DNA of 27,573 bases from an uncultured Lachnospiraceae bacterium (GCA_937885345.1 CAKZZH010000110.1:1-27573), one strand, 5' to 3'. Positions 16,049 to 24,577 are shown, counted from the first letter of the stretch. The notes: a model not told the origin generated them from the sequence alone. Translations and numbers: made by a program.

Positions 16049-16858
16049 ATGGATTTTGCTACAATAATCGGTCTAGTCGTCGCTTTGGCGCTTGTTATAT
16101 TCGGTATCGTTAACGGTAACGGTATGTCAGCTATTATGGCATTCCTGGATGCTCCTTCGGCACTTATCACGTTCGGCGGAGCGTTCGGTGCGTTACTCGC
16201 ATCCATGAAAATCAAGGATTTTACCACAGGTCTCAAAGGAATATTGGTTGCCATTAAGGAACAAAAATATGACCAGATGGCTACGATCAAGCAGATAATC
16301 GAATTATCCAACGTTGCCCGTAAGGAAGGTCTTCTTGCTCTCGAGGAGGCAGCGTCCAATCTTGAGGATCCTTTTATGAAAAAAGGTATCCTTCTTATTG
16401 TCGACGGTACAGAGCCGGATCTCGTAAGAGGTATTCTTGAGACCGAACTTTCCTGTATAGAAGCAAGACATCAGAAGGTTTCAGGATTCTGGCTTACCCT
16501 TTCCGGTAACGGTCCTGCCTGGGGTATGATCGGTACCCTTATCGGTCTCGTTAACATGCTTAAGAGTCTTGATGATCCTTCGACTATCGGCCCTGCTATG
16601 GCCGTTGCCCTTATTACAACCCTTTATGGTTCGCTTCTTGCGAACTGGATCTGTAACCCCGTTGCGTTCAAATTAAATGTAGATAATGAAATGGAAATAA
16701 CCCTTAAGGAAGTCATGATTGAAGGCCTTCTCTCTATTCAGGCCGGCGAGAACCCCCGAGTTATAGAGGAGAAGCTCAAATCCTTCCTGGCGCCTGCCGA
16801 CAGAGCTAAATATTCTGCTGAAAACGGTGAAGGTGAACCGGGAGGTGAGCAGGCTTAA
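16049..16858 (+). CDS. motA: Flagellar motor stator protein MotA
   Basis: MotA is the membrane subunit of the ion-driven stator that pushes on FliG. The 269-residue product has four hydrophobic segments: about residues 4-22, 35-53, 147-172 and 180-203. A cytoplasmic loop contains ARKEGLLALEE, where conserved Arg/Glu residues contact the rotor. Conserved prolines for the ion channel are visible as Pro156 (SGNGPAWGMIGTLIG) and Pro182 (DDPSTIGPAMAVALITT). GGTGGGA lies 8 bases before the ATG. The stop overlaps the motB start as TAATG, so MotA and MotB are coupled, which fits their 5:2 complex. Confidence 0.97.
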   Translation: MDFATIIGLVVALALVIFGIVNGNGMSAIMAFLDAPSALITFGGAFGALLASMKIKDFTTGLKGILVAIKEQKYDQMATIKQIIELSNVARKEGLLALEEAASNLEDPFMKKGILLIVDGTEPDLVRGILETELSCIEARHQKVSGFWLTLSGNGPAWGMIGTLIGLVNMLKSLDDPSTIGPAMAVALITTLYGSLLANWICNPVAFKLNVDNEMEITLKEVMIEGLLSIQAGENPRVIEEKLKSFLAPADRAKYSAENGEGEPGGEQA

Positions 16859-17661
16859 TGGCTAGGAAGAAAGAAAAGAAAGAGATTAAAACCGATGGCT
16901 GGATGAGTACCTTCTCCGACCTGATGAACCTGCTTCTGTGTTTCTTCGTTCTTTTGTTCTCCATGTCTTCGATCGATGCGGAGAAATTCGCCGAAGTTAT
17001 TGCATCATTTGCTTCCAGCTACAATGTTATCGAGGGCGGAAGTACCGGCCTTGAAGAGGGTATGCTTATTGCGAGCGGTGCCAGCCAGCTCACTCAGCTT
17101 GCCGAATACTATTCAAGCATGGGACTTAACAAGGACGGTGAGAAATCAGAGGATATCAAGGATGCAGCTGATGTCATTGCCGAGGAAGAATATAGGCAGT
17201 CCGAACAGATAGGTGAGGTTGTTCAGAGGCTTCTTGACGAAGCGGGTATGAGCAGTTCCGTAGAGGTTCAGGTAACGCAGCATTATGTATGCCTTAATAT
17301 GAAGGGTGCCCTGTTGTTTGAAACCGGTTCCGCCGAGCTTACGGCTGAAGCAGAGAAAGTACTTACGGTTGTAGGAAATATTTTGATTTTATATGATGAC
17401 AATCTCATAGAGATCGAGGGACATACGGATAACGTTCCTATCTATGATGATTTATATTACAGTAATGATGTGCTTTCGGATTACAGAGCGCTCAGAGTAT
17501 TTGAGTTCCTTATTAACACGGCGCATCTTAACCCCAGCAATGTTAAGCATTCCGGCAGAGGCGAGTATGATCCTATCGCTCCCAATGACACGGCGGAGGG
17601 AAGAGCGCAAAACAGACGTGTCGAGATCAAGATATATAACGATTATTCAAGTTATAATTAA
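16858..17661 (+). CDS. motB: Flagellar motor stator protein MotB
   Basis: MotB anchors the stator to peptidoglycan and carries the ion-binding aspartate. The 267-residue product has a basic cytoplasmic start and a single membrane helix (about residues 21-38, LMNLLLCFFVLLFSM) with the essential aspartate as Asp21 (STFSDLMN). A plug/linker region is followed by a C-terminal OmpA-like peptidoglycan-binding domain with EGHTDN (187-192), SGRGEYDPI and NRRVEI (252-257). GGAGGTGA at 16841-16848 lies within the end of motA. Whether it uses H+ or Na+ cannot be decided from the sequence alone. Confidence 0.97.
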   Translation: MARKKEKKEIKTDGWMSTFSDLMNLLLCFFVLLFSMSSIDAEKFAEVIASFASSYNVIEGGSTGLEEGMLIASGASQLTQLAEYYSSMGLNKDGEKSEDIKDAADVIAEEEYRQSEQIGEVVQRLLDEAGMSSSVEVQVTQHYVCLNMKGALLFETGSAELTAEAEKVLTVVGNILILYDDNLIEIEGHTDNVPIYDDLYYSNDVLSDYRALRVFEFLINTAHLNPSNVKHSGRGEYDPIAPNDTAEGRAQNRRVEIKIYNDYSSYN

Positions 17662-17673
17662 GGAGACGCATTT

Positions 17674-18207
17674 ATGAAGAAATCCATGTTATCGGCAATA
17701 TCAATTGTTCTTGCACTTGTAAATGTAGTGCTTACGGCAATTCTTGTATTTACACTTGCCCCGGCGATCAAGCAGAGCAATTCACTTATTACTGCCGTTT
17801 GTGAAAAACTCGATCTCAAGATCGATGACTCAAGAGCCGGCGACAACAGCGGCAACGGAGATGTTTCCATTTCCGATCTGGCCACCGTTCCTGTAGATTT
17901 CGGTAACGGAAGTTACACCACGACGATCACGCTTGCATCGGATCCCGGAGATACTACGACACACTATGTTAAACTTAATTCGGTTGCCGTTTCTCTTGTT
18001 AAGACCAATGCGGATTATACAGCGATCAACACTTCGCTTACAGATCAGATGCTCATTGTTTCAAGTACCATTAACAGCGTGGTTTCCAACTATACGATAA
18101 CGACATATAACCAGGCTCAGGTTCAGCAGGACATTCTCGCACAGCTGAGAACATTGTTCAAGTCAGAGACGATTTATGCCGTATCTATTTCCCAGACGCT
18201 TCAGTAA
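17674..18207 (+). CDS. fliL: Flagellar basal body-associated protein FliL
   Basis: FliL is a single-span membrane protein that surrounds and supports the stator. The 177-residue product has a short basic start, a membrane helix (about residues 6-31, LSAISIVLALVNVVLTAILVF), a Gly/Asp/Asn linker, and an extracytoplasmic stomatin-like domain (HYVKLNSVAVSLVKTNADY, then LRTLFKSETIYAVSIS). Length is typical. GGAG precedes the ATG with about 8-base spacing, and the gene is only 12 bases after motB. The 80 bases before fliM hold a small GCATA/TATGC hairpin but no convincing promoter. Confidence 0.93.
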   Translation: MKKSMLSAISIVLALVNVVLTAILVFTLAPAIKQSNSLITAVCEKLDLKIDDSRAGDNSGNGDVSISDLATVPVDFGNGSYTTTITLASDPGDTTTHYVKLNSVAVSLVKTNADYTAINTSLTDQMLIVSSTINSVVSNYTITTYNQAQVQQDILAQLRTLFKSETIYAVSISQTLQ

Positions 18208-18287
18208 AATATTGCACTCAGCATATATTTTATGCAGAATGATGTGCGTTGCCGCGTCAGACTTGGGATGAAAGAGGGTGAGAGAAG

Positions 18288-19268
18288 ATGGGCGAGGTAC
18301 TGTCTCAAAGTGAGATTGATAACCTACTCAATGCGCTAAGTACCGGTGAACTGGATGTAGAAGAGATCAAGGATAAAGAAGAGAAGGCTGTCAAAAATTA
18401 TGATTTTGCCAGACCTGCCAAGTTCTCAAAAGAACATCTTCGAACACTTGAGATTATATTTGAACATTACGGAAGACTTCTGTCGACCAACCTTCCTGCT
18501 TATCTTCGTAAGCCGGTACAGGTTGATGTTATGAACTCGGAAGCGGTTGCTTATTCGGAGTTTTCCAATGCACTTAGCAACCCGGTGCTTCTCGGAGTAA
18601 TTGATTTTGCTCCGCTTACGGGAAATATAGTAATGGAGCTTGCGTCCAATATCGGATATCTGATAGTAGACAGACTTCTCGGAGGAGAAGGCAAGCCGCT
18701 TGAAAAGAACCGTGATTTCTCTGAGATTGAGATTTCGATCATAGAGCGAATGTTTAATACCTTCGTCAATCTCTTGCGGGAGCCTTGGGCCAATGTTATA
18801 GATCTGGCACCGAGACTTGAGAGAATAGAGACCAATTCGCAGTTTGCGCAGATCATTTCACCGAATGAAATGATCGCCATCGTCACGATCAATATAAGAG
18901 TGGGCGATGTGGAAGGTCTTATGAATGTCTGTCTTCCTTTCATTGTATTGGAGCCGGTTATTGACAAACTCAATACCAAATACTGGTATTCGACAATGAC
19001 CGATAAGGATTCCGATTCATACGAGGATGCGATCGAATCGCTTATTTCCAGGGCACAGATACCCGTTAAGGCGGTTCTCGGAAAGAGTAATATAAGCGTC
19101 GGTGATTTCGTTAGTTTGTGCATCGGCGATATAATACGACTTAACACTAAACTGGATCAGGAGCTTGATGTATATGTCGGCAACTTGCAGAAATTCAAGG
19201 CATTGCCGGGTAGTTCGGAAGACAAATATGCAGTTAAGCTTACCGAAGTCCTGAGAGGAGATGAATAA
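18288..19268 (+). CDS. fliM: Flagellar motor switch protein FliM
   Basis: FliM is the C-ring protein that binds phosphorylated CheY and reverses rotation. The 326-residue product has the N-terminal CheY-binding peptide LSQSEIDNLL (residues 5-14), and the middle CheC-like domain with RLLGGEGKPLEKNRDFSEIE. The C-terminal SpoA/FliN-like domain holds QIPVKAVLGKSNISVGDFV and DVYVGNLQKFKALPG. The ATG follows GAGGGTGAGAGAAG. The stop is one base before the preferred fliY start, so both switch proteins are probably co-translated. Confidence 0.97.
   Translation: MGEVLSQSEIDNLLNALSTGELDVEEIKDKEEKAVKNYDFARPAKFSKEHLRTLEIIFEHYGRLLSTNLPAYLRKPVQVDVMNSEAVAYSEFSNALSNPVLLGVIDFAPLTGNIVMELASNIGYLIVDRLLGGEGKPLEKNRDFSEIEISIIERMFNTFVNLLREPWANVIDLAPRLERIETNSQFAQIISPNEMIAIVTINIRVGDVEGLMNVCLPFIVLEPVIDKLNTKYWYSTMTDKDSDSYEDAIESLISRAQIPVKAVLGKSNISVGDFVSLCIGDIIRLNTKLDQELDVYVGNLQKFKALPGSSEDKYAVKLTEVLRGDE
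19252..19260 (+). promoter_or_regulatory. Ribosome site deciding the fliY start
   Basis: TGAGAGGAG ends at 19260, directly before an ATG at 19261 and 9 bases before the ATG at 19270. Only the second has workable spacing, so 19270 is preferred although the upstream ATG is in frame. Confidence 0.7.
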
Positions 19269-19269
19269 G

Positions 19270-20505
19270 ATGGATGGAATGTTATCACAGGAAGAAATCA
19301 ACGCCCTTCTGGCTTCTGCCGGTGCAGGAGACGATGGCGGCGCAGATAGTGCTTCTGCCGATACCGCCCCTGCAGGCGGTTCACAGGAGAGCCTTACTGA
19401 TGAGCAGAAAGACGCCATTGGAGAAATCTCCAATATCAGCATGGGAACTGCGGCTACAACGCTCAGCACCCTTCTTAATCAGACTGTAAATATTACCACG
19501 CCTCAGGTGTCATATACTTCATGGGATGCTTTATCGGATTCTTATGACAGACCTTGCGTATTCCTTCAGATCCAGTATACGGTAGGACTTGACGGAACTA
19601 ATGTACTTGTTCTTCGTGAGAATGATGTTAAAATAATCACCGATCTTATGATGGGCGGAAGCGGCGTTGCCGGTGATGCGCAGATAGGTGAACTTGAACT
19701 TTCGGCCATCGGCGAGGCGATGAACCAGATGATGGGTTCCGCAGCGACTTCCCTTTCTTCGATGCTCGGCAAGAAGATCGATATCAGTCCCCCGGTCGCA
19801 AGCCTTGTGGATCTTAATGAGAGTATTGCGGGAGAACTTCCCGAATTCCTTCAGAATAAGTTTGTAAAAGTATCGTTCAGAATGACCATTGGAAGCCTTA
19901 TAGATTCCGAGATCATGCAGTTATATCCTTTTGATTTTGCAAAGAGTCTGTATGAGACATTTATGAGCGGAAGTTTCCTTGGAGGCGAAGAACCCGAGCC
20001 TGAAGCACCTGCTCCCGCACCTGCACCTGCACCTGCTCCTCAGCCTATGCCGAATCAGGGTAATATGGGTGCTCAACCTATGGGCGATCCGAATGCGATG
20101 ATGGGACAGCCCATGATGGGACAGCCTATGATGGGACAGCCTATGGGATACGGAATGCCGATGGGAGGCTATATGCAGCCCCAGATGCCTTACGGAATGC
20201 CTCAACAGGCAAATGTCAATGTTCAACCGGCTTCTTTTACACCTTTTGCGCCCGGCGCAGCGGTACAGGGAAACGAGAATATCGATCTTATTATGGATGT
20301 GCCTCTTGAGGTTACTGTCGAACTTGGAAGAACCAGCAAATCCATCAAGGAAATCCTTGAATTTGCTCCCGGTACCATTGTCGAACTCAATAAGATCGCG
20401 GGTGAGCCTATCGATATCCTTGTTAACGGCAAATATGTAGCAAAAGGCGAGGTTGTAGTGATCGAAGAGAGTTTCGGTGTGAAGATCACCGAGATTATAA
20501 AATAA
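19270..20505 (+). CDS. fliY: Flagellar motor switch phosphatase FliY (CheC-FliN fusion)
   Basis: FliY is the C-ring protein of Firmicutes that combines a CheY-P phosphatase domain with a FliN domain. The 411-residue product starts with a FliM-like CheY-binding peptide (MLSQEEINALLASAG). Both CheC-type active sites are intact: Asp48-x3-Glu52-x2-Asn55-x22-Pro, and Ser-x3-Glu149-x2-Asn152 with Pro at the right distance. A Pro/Ala then Met/Gly/Gln-rich linker (about residues 238-325) follows, then the FliN/SpoA domain (about 335-411). cheY lies just downstream, so substrate and phosphatase are adjacent. Confidence 0.96.
   Translation: MDGMLSQEEINALLASAGAGDDGGADSASADTAPAGGSQESLTDEQKDAIGEISNISMGTAATTLSTLLNQTVNITTPQVSYTSWDALSDSYDRPCVFLQIQYTVGLDGTNVLVLRENDVKIITDLMMGGSGVAGDAQIGELELSAIGEAMNQMMGSAATSLSSMLGKKIDISPPVASLVDLNESIAGELPEFLQNKFVKVSFRMTIGSLIDSEIMQLYPFDFAKSLYETFMSGSFLGGEEPEPEAPAPAPAPAPAPQPMPNQGNMGAQPMGDPNAMMGQPMMGQPMMGQPMGYGMPMGGYMQPQMPYGMPQQANVNVQPASFTPFAPGAAVQGNENIDLIMDVPLEVTVELGRTSKSIKEILEFAPGTIVELNKIAGEPIDILVNGKYVAKGEVVVIEESFGVKITEIIK
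20098..20142 (+). repeat. Tandem 15-bp repeat in the fliY linker
   Basis: Three consecutive 15-base units read ATGATGGGACAGCCY (Met-Met-Gly-Gln-Pro) and are nearly identical at DNA level. Before them, a GCACCTGC-rich stretch (about 20005-20040) encodes Ala-Pro repeats. Unit gain or loss would stay in frame and only change linker length. Confidence 0.85.
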
Positions 20506-20564
20506 TTAATCAATTTTTGAAAAAATAAACACAAAAAACAGTACCAATTTACAAAAAAGTATAG

Positions 20565-20570
20565 TATAAT
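20565..20570 (+). promoter_or_regulatory. Possible -10 element in AT-rich gap before cheY
   Basis: The 99-base gap 20506-20604 is very AT-rich and contains a perfect TATAAT 35 bases before the cheY ATG. No good -35 sits 16-18 bases upstream; TTTACA at 20548-20553 is too close. An internal cheY promoter is possible but unproven. No terminator follows fliY. Confidence 0.35.
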
Positions 20571-20604
20571 GTTACTATTGTAATAAAGGATAGGAGAGTA
20601 TGAC

Positions 20605-20967
20605 ATGGCAAAGAATATTCTGATATGTGATGATGCGGCTTTCATGAGAATGATGATCAAGGACATCCTTTCTAAGAACGGATATAACGTTGTTGGAGAG
20701 GCTGAGAACGGCGCTAAGGCAGTTGAGAAATACAATGAGCTTAAGCCCGATCTTGTTCTTATGGATATTACCATGCCTGAAATGGATGGCATCCAGGCTC
20801 TTAAGACTATTAAGGCTGCAGACGCAGGCGCTGCGATCATTATGTGTTCTGCAATGGGTCAGCAGGCAATGGTTATCGAATCTATTCAGTCAGGTGCCAA
20901 GGACTTTATTGTAAAGCCTTTCCAGGCGGACAGAGTTCTTGAGGCCGTTAGAAAGGTTGTTGGCTAG
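20605..20967 (+). CDS. cheY: Chemotaxis response regulator CheY
   Basis: CheY is the single-domain response regulator phosphorylated by CheA; it binds FliM/FliY to set rotation direction. The 120-residue receiver domain has all key residues: acidic Asp9/Asp10, phospho-acceptor Asp54 (VLMDITMPEMDG), Ser82 in CSAMGQQ, and Lys104 in FIVKPF. There is no output domain. AGGAGAG precedes the ATG. Its base composition and codon use (more GAT/AAG/GCT) look like a strongly expressed gene. Position after fliY matches B. subtilis fla/che. Confidence 0.97.
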   Translation: MAKNILICDDAAFMRMMIKDILSKNGYNVVGEAENGAKAVEKYNELKPDLVLMDITMPEMDGIQALKTIKAADAGAAIIMCSAMGQQAMVIESIQSGAKDFIVKPFQADRVLEAVRKVVG

Positions 20968-20969
20968 AT

Positions 20970-21455
20970 ATGATTCTTGCTGCCGGCACAGATGCCGGGT
21001 TGTCCATAGCGGCAATCGGCACTAACAACAGGATTGTTGAAGTACTCGTACTTGTACTTGTGCTTGTTTTTGTGTTGGTATTGACTTATTTTACAACTAG
21101 ATGGATTGGCAATTACCAGAAGAAGCATGCTTCCTATGGTAATGTCCGGATTATAGAGAGCTGCCGGCTGTCAAACAGCAAAGTACTTGAAATAGTCAAG
21201 GCTGGCGATAAATGCTTTCTGATCGCAGTCTGTAAGGATACAGTAACGCTGCTCGGCGAGGTTAATGAAGGCACTATGGATTTTACCGAGAAGAGCGGTG
21301 TTTTCAGCAAAGGAAGCAACAGCAAATCAGGGAGTAACGAGAATTTCGCTTCGGTTTTCAGCAGATTCAGGGTGGCTCATGGCGACGAGGACGACTCACA
21401 GGCCGCCCGGAATAATGCGGAGAACGGGGCAGACGACAATGATAAAGAACAGTAA
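20970..21455 (+). CDS. fliO: Flagellar biosynthesis protein FliO (FliZ)
   Basis: FliO is a small membrane protein that helps assemble the FliP ring of the export gate. The 161-residue product has one strong membrane segment (about residues 23-42, VEVLVLVLVLVFVLVLTYF). The cytoplasmic FliO domain follows (NVRIIESCRLSNSKVLEIVK, then CFLIAVCKDTVTLLGEV), with a Ser/Asn/Asp-rich tail. It starts two bases after the cheY stop and has no strong ribosome site, so it probably depends on coupling to cheY. The start codon is therefore somewhat uncertain. Confidence 0.88.
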   Translation: MILAAGTDAGLSIAAIGTNNRIVEVLVLVLVLVFVLVLTYFTTRWIGNYQKKHASYGNVRIIESCRLSNSKVLEIVKAGDKCFLIAVCKDTVTLLGEVNEGTMDFTEKSGVFSKGSNSKSGSNENFASVFSRFRVAHGDEDDSQAARNNAENGADDNDKEQ

Positions 21456-22290
21456 GGCGCTGCGTCGCCTGATAGGCATATTATTTCTCGTTATAGCTGT
21501 TTGTATTACTGCTTTTGCTGCTTCAAGCAGTGTCAAAGCGACCGATATCAGCATAGGTGATGATGACTCACTTATTACCATTACCGATACCGGCGATGAG
21601 AACAGCGACGATAGTGATAGATTGACAATAGGTATTTCTGCGGGTGATGGAAGCGACCTTGCGAGTGTACTTCAGATACTTCTGGTTCTGACTGTGATCG
21701 CACTGGCGCCTTCCATCCTTGTTATGCTTACATCCTTTACCCGCATTATCATTGTATTGCATTTTACAAGGGCGGCGCTCAATACGCAGACTTCGCCTCC
21801 CAATCAGGTCCTTATAGGGCTGGCGCTTTTTCTTACTTTTTTCACTATGGCCCCCACATTTAAGCAGGTCTACGATGAGGCCATTATTCCACTCTCAAAC
21901 AATGAAATATCCGCCGAAGAAGCCTTTGATGTCGGCATTGCGCCTATCAGGGAATTCATGCTCAAGCAGACCAATACCAAGGATATCAAGCTTTTTATTG
22001 AGGTTGCGCAGCTCGATACTTCAGAAATGGAGGATTATGATGATATTCCCCTGTATGTGCTTATCCCGGCTTTTATAGTGAGTGAACTGAGGATCGCCTT
22101 TATTATTGGCTTTTTGATTTACATTCCGTTTATCATAATCGATATGGTCGTGGCGTCGGTACTCATGTCGATGGGTATGATGATGCTGCCGCCAACCACC
22201 ATTTCCATGCCGTTTAAAATCCTTTTATTCGTTCTTGCGGACGGATGGAGCCTTATAATCGGCAATTTGGTACAGACATTTAACTACTGA
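21439..22290 (+). CDS. fliP: Flagellar export gate protein FliP
   Basis: FliP forms the pentameric core of the export gate in the MS ring. The 283-residue product has a signal-peptide-like start (basic MIKNSKALRR, hydrophobic LIGILFLVIAVCITAFA, then AASS), as usual for FliP. An Asp/Ser-rich stretch follows, then the conserved core with MLTSFTRIIIVLHFTRAAL, TSPPNQVLIGLALFLTFF and the C-terminal SMGMMMLPPTTISMPFKILLF. The ATG overlaps fliO by 17 bases, with CGGGGC at 9 bases as a modest ribosome site. The frame is open further upstream, inside fliO, but that start gives no FliP-like sequence. Confidence 0.95.
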   Translation: MIKNSKALRRLIGILFLVIAVCITAFAASSSVKATDISIGDDDSLITITDTGDENSDDSDRLTIGISAGDGSDLASVLQILLVLTVIALAPSILVMLTSFTRIIIVLHFTRAALNTQTSPPNQVLIGLALFLTFFTMAPTFKQVYDEAIIPLSNNEISAEEAFDVGIAPIREFMLKQTNTKDIKLFIEVAQLDTSEMEDYDDIPLYVLIPAFIVSELRIAFIIGFLIYIPFIIIDMVVASVLMSMGMMMLPPTTISMPFKILLFVLADGWSLIIGNLVQTFNY

Positions 22291-22343
22291 CGACATTTTA
22301 GGGGACGTTTATGCCCTTGTGGCGACTCCCGATAGGAGATAAG

Positions 22344-22619
22344 ATGACCGAGCAACAGGTAATAGACATTACAAGAGAAGCGCTGTTTGTAATACTTGAA
22401 TGCGCGCTGCCGCTGCTTCTTATATCACTTATTGTCGGGCTTGTTATAAGCATTTTCCAGACAATAACATCGATACAGGAGCAAACGCTTACTTTTGTGC
22501 CCAAGATCATTTCGATATTCCTGGGTCTTATGCTGCTGGGTTCGTGGATAGCCAACAATATTACCACTTACATATCTCAGCTTTGGGGGGATTTTAACAT
22601 TTACATCGGTAATACATAG
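22344..22619 (+). CDS. fliQ: Flagellar export gate protein FliQ
   Basis: FliQ is a two-helix gate protein packed around the FliP/FliR core. The 91-residue product begins MTEQQVIDITREALFVILE and has hydrophobic helices at about residues 15-37 and 51-73, with ITSIQEQTLTFVPKI between them, the FliQ hallmark. TAGGAGA lies 7 bases before the ATG at 22344. An in-frame ATG at 22311, with AGGGGA upstream, would add 11 residues, but family length (about 89) favours the shorter form. Confidence 0.95.
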   Translation: MTEQQVIDITREALFVILECALPLLLISLIVGLVISIFQTITSIQEQTLTFVPKIISIFLGLMLLGSWIANNITTYISQLWGDFNIYIGNT

Positions 22620-22636
22620 GGTCTGGGTGTGATAAA

Positions 22637-23413
22637 ATGTTCAGTTACGAGATTGCGCTTAATTATTGGGAGGTATTCCTCCTTATTCTCGTGAGGATTA
22701 CGGCATTTGTCACTGCAGCGCCGTTTTTCTCGATGGCTAATGCGCCTGCGAGAGTCAAAATAGCTTTATCGTTTTTTATAAGCATTATCGTGTTTATGCT
22801 TATTCCTACGAGAACGCTTGAATACAACGGGATTGTTGACCTTGCGGTACTGATCGTTAAGGAAGTTGTTGTGGGGCTTTTGCTGGGATTCTCAGCCAAT
22901 CTTGCGATGCTTACGGTTAGTTTTGCCGGATATATTATCGATATCAATGTCGGTCTGTCAATGGCAACGGTTTTTGATCCGAGTACGCATATGCAGACGA
23001 GCGTTTCAGGTACTTTATATTACAATACGGTGTATCTTTTATTATTGGTTTCGGGCTTGTATCAGTTCCTGATATCGGCGATCGTGGACAGTTACCAGAT
23101 CATACCGATAGGCGAGGTCACTGTTAATGCAACATTGTATGACTCGTTTTTGGGAGCGGTGGTTGATTATTTTATAGTCGGATTCCGCATTGCGCTTCCG
23201 GTGTTTGTTACGATCATGATCGTAAATGTGGTGCTTGGCGTTCTTACGCGTGTGGCGCCGCAGCTTAATATGTTTGCTATCGGTATGCAGGCCAAGCTTA
23301 TTGTGGGGCTTGCGGTTATGTACCTTGTGGCCGGTATGCTGCCGAGTATTACAGGCTTTCTTCTTGATATGATGAAGAATGCCGTGGTTAATATTGCGGG
23401 AGGTTTGACGTAA
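22637..23413 (+). CDS. fliR: Flagellar export gate protein FliR
   Basis: FliR is the single-copy gate subunit that completes the FliP-FliQ-FliR channel. The 258-residue product is strongly hydrophobic with about six membrane segments. It has the family blocks RITAFVTAAPFFSMANAPAR, EVVVGLLLGFSANLAMLTVS and VLTRVAPQLNMFAIGMQAK. Length is standard. The ribosome site (GGGTGTGA) is weak. It follows fliQ by 17 bases and precedes flhB by 25. Confidence 0.96.
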   Translation: MFSYEIALNYWEVFLLILVRITAFVTAAPFFSMANAPARVKIALSFFISIIVFMLIPTRTLEYNGIVDLAVLIVKEVVVGLLLGFSANLAMLTVSFAGYIIDINVGLSMATVFDPSTHMQTSVSGTLYYNTVYLLLLVSGLYQFLISAIVDSYQIIPIGEVTVNATLYDSFLGAVVDYFIVGFRIALPVFVTIMIVNVVLGVLTRVAPQLNMFAIGMQAKLIVGLAVMYLVAGMLPSITGFLLDMMKNAVVNIAGGLT

Positions 23414-23438
23414 TTATACGATATGCAGGAGGATTTAA

Positions 23439-24554
23439 GTGATTTTACGCTATAATCTCCAGTTCTTCGCCAAGGATGGTCCCGGCGGAGAAAAGACGGA
23501 GCAACCTACTGCCAAGAAACTGAACGATGCCCGCGAGAAAGGATCGGTTGCCAAAAGTCAGGATTTGACGGCGGCGGCAGGTCTTTTGGTTATGTTTATC
23601 ATTCTCAGGGTTTACCTGGGGAGCCTCGGAACCGGGCTTATGGAGCAGTTTAATAAAGCCTATGTAAGGATCGGCGACCTTGACGGCGGATCACTTCAAT
23701 TTGAAGAATTCGGAACGGTGACAAGGCGACTCATGCAGGACGGTCTTCTGGATATTATGCTGCTTATACTTCCTTTTCTGGCTGCTGCATTTGTTGTTGC
23801 CTTTGTGGTTGATGTTGTTCAGGTTAAATGGAAAGTATCTACGAAGTCCATGCAGCCTAAGTTCGACAAATTTAATCCGGTAAATGGTATCAAGAGGCTT
23901 TTCAATGTTAAGACGATCGTGAATCTTATCAAGCAGATTGCGGTTGTTGCGGTTTGTATAATTGTGGCTTACAACAAGATCCGTTCGTCGTTTGGTTATA
24001 TTTATAATGTTTATGACATGACTTTGCTGTCGGCCATTCAGTATATGGGACAGCTTATAATGGACCTCGCAATTACAATAGCGGTTATTTATTTGATCGT
24101 CGGCGTTGGTGATTATATTTTCCAAAAATGGAAATTCAAACAGGATATGATGATGACCAAACAGGAAGTTAAGGACGAGTGGAAGAATACCGAAGGAAGT
24201 CCCGAGGTTAAACAGGGGCAGAAGCGAAGGATGATGGAAGCTTCCAGACGGCGTATGATGGCAGCGGTTCCCGAAGCGGATGTCGTAATCACAAACCCGA
24301 CGCATTTTGCGGTTGCCCTCAAGTATGAGGCCAACACCGGCAGGGCTCCCGTAGTCGTTGCCAAGGGTGAAGATTATGTCGCTCAGAAGATTAAGGAAGT
24401 GGCAAGGGAGAACAACGTCGAAATCGTTGAAAACAAGCCGCTTGCAAGGATGATTTATTACAATGTCGACCTCGATGCCGAGATTCCGCCCGAGTTATAC
24501 CAGGCAGTGGCAGAGGTGCTTGCGTTTGTTTATAAGGTTAAGAATAAGCTGTAG
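23439..24554 (+). CDS. flhB: Flagellar export switch protein FlhB
   Basis: FlhB is the gate component whose autocleavage changes export from hook to filament substrates. The 371-residue product starts with GTG after AGGAGGA. It has the cytoplasmic N-terminus DGPGGEKTEQPTAKKLNDAR, four membrane segments and the cytoplasmic domain with the cleavage motif NPTH (Asn286-Pro287-Thr288-His289). The domain ends with the conserved ENKPLARMIYYNVDLDAEIP. All residues needed for autocleavage are present. In this window it pairs functionally with FliK, the length ruler. Confidence 0.97.
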   Translation: MILRYNLQFFAKDGPGGEKTEQPTAKKLNDAREKGSVAKSQDLTAAAGLLVMFIILRVYLGSLGTGLMEQFNKAYVRIGDLDGGSLQFEEFGTVTRRLMQDGLLDIMLLILPFLAAAFVVAFVVDVVQVKWKVSTKSMQPKFDKFNPVNGIKRLFNVKTIVNLIKQIAVVAVCIIVAYNKIRSSFGYIYNVYDMTLLSAIQYMGQLIMDLAITIAVIYLIVGVGDYIFQKWKFKQDMMMTKQEVKDEWKNTEGSPEVKQGQKRRMMEASRRRMMAAVPEADVVITNPTHFAVALKYEANTGRAPVVVAKGEDYVAQKIKEVARENNVEIVENKPLARMIYYNVDLDAEIPPELYQAVAEVLAFVYKVKNKL

Positions 24555-24577
24555 ATCGGGAGAAAGGAGGGAGAGAT

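Noticed and set aside
18213..18241. TTGCAC-N17-CAGAAT as a promoter before fliM
   Set aside because: Both boxes are poor, and the interval contains a small hairpin instead. There is no reason for a start here within the operon.
22311..22343. Longer FliQ start adding 11 residues
   Set aside because: AGGGGA precedes it, but the extension does not fit the FliQ N-terminus or length. The 22344 start has the better TAGGAGA site.
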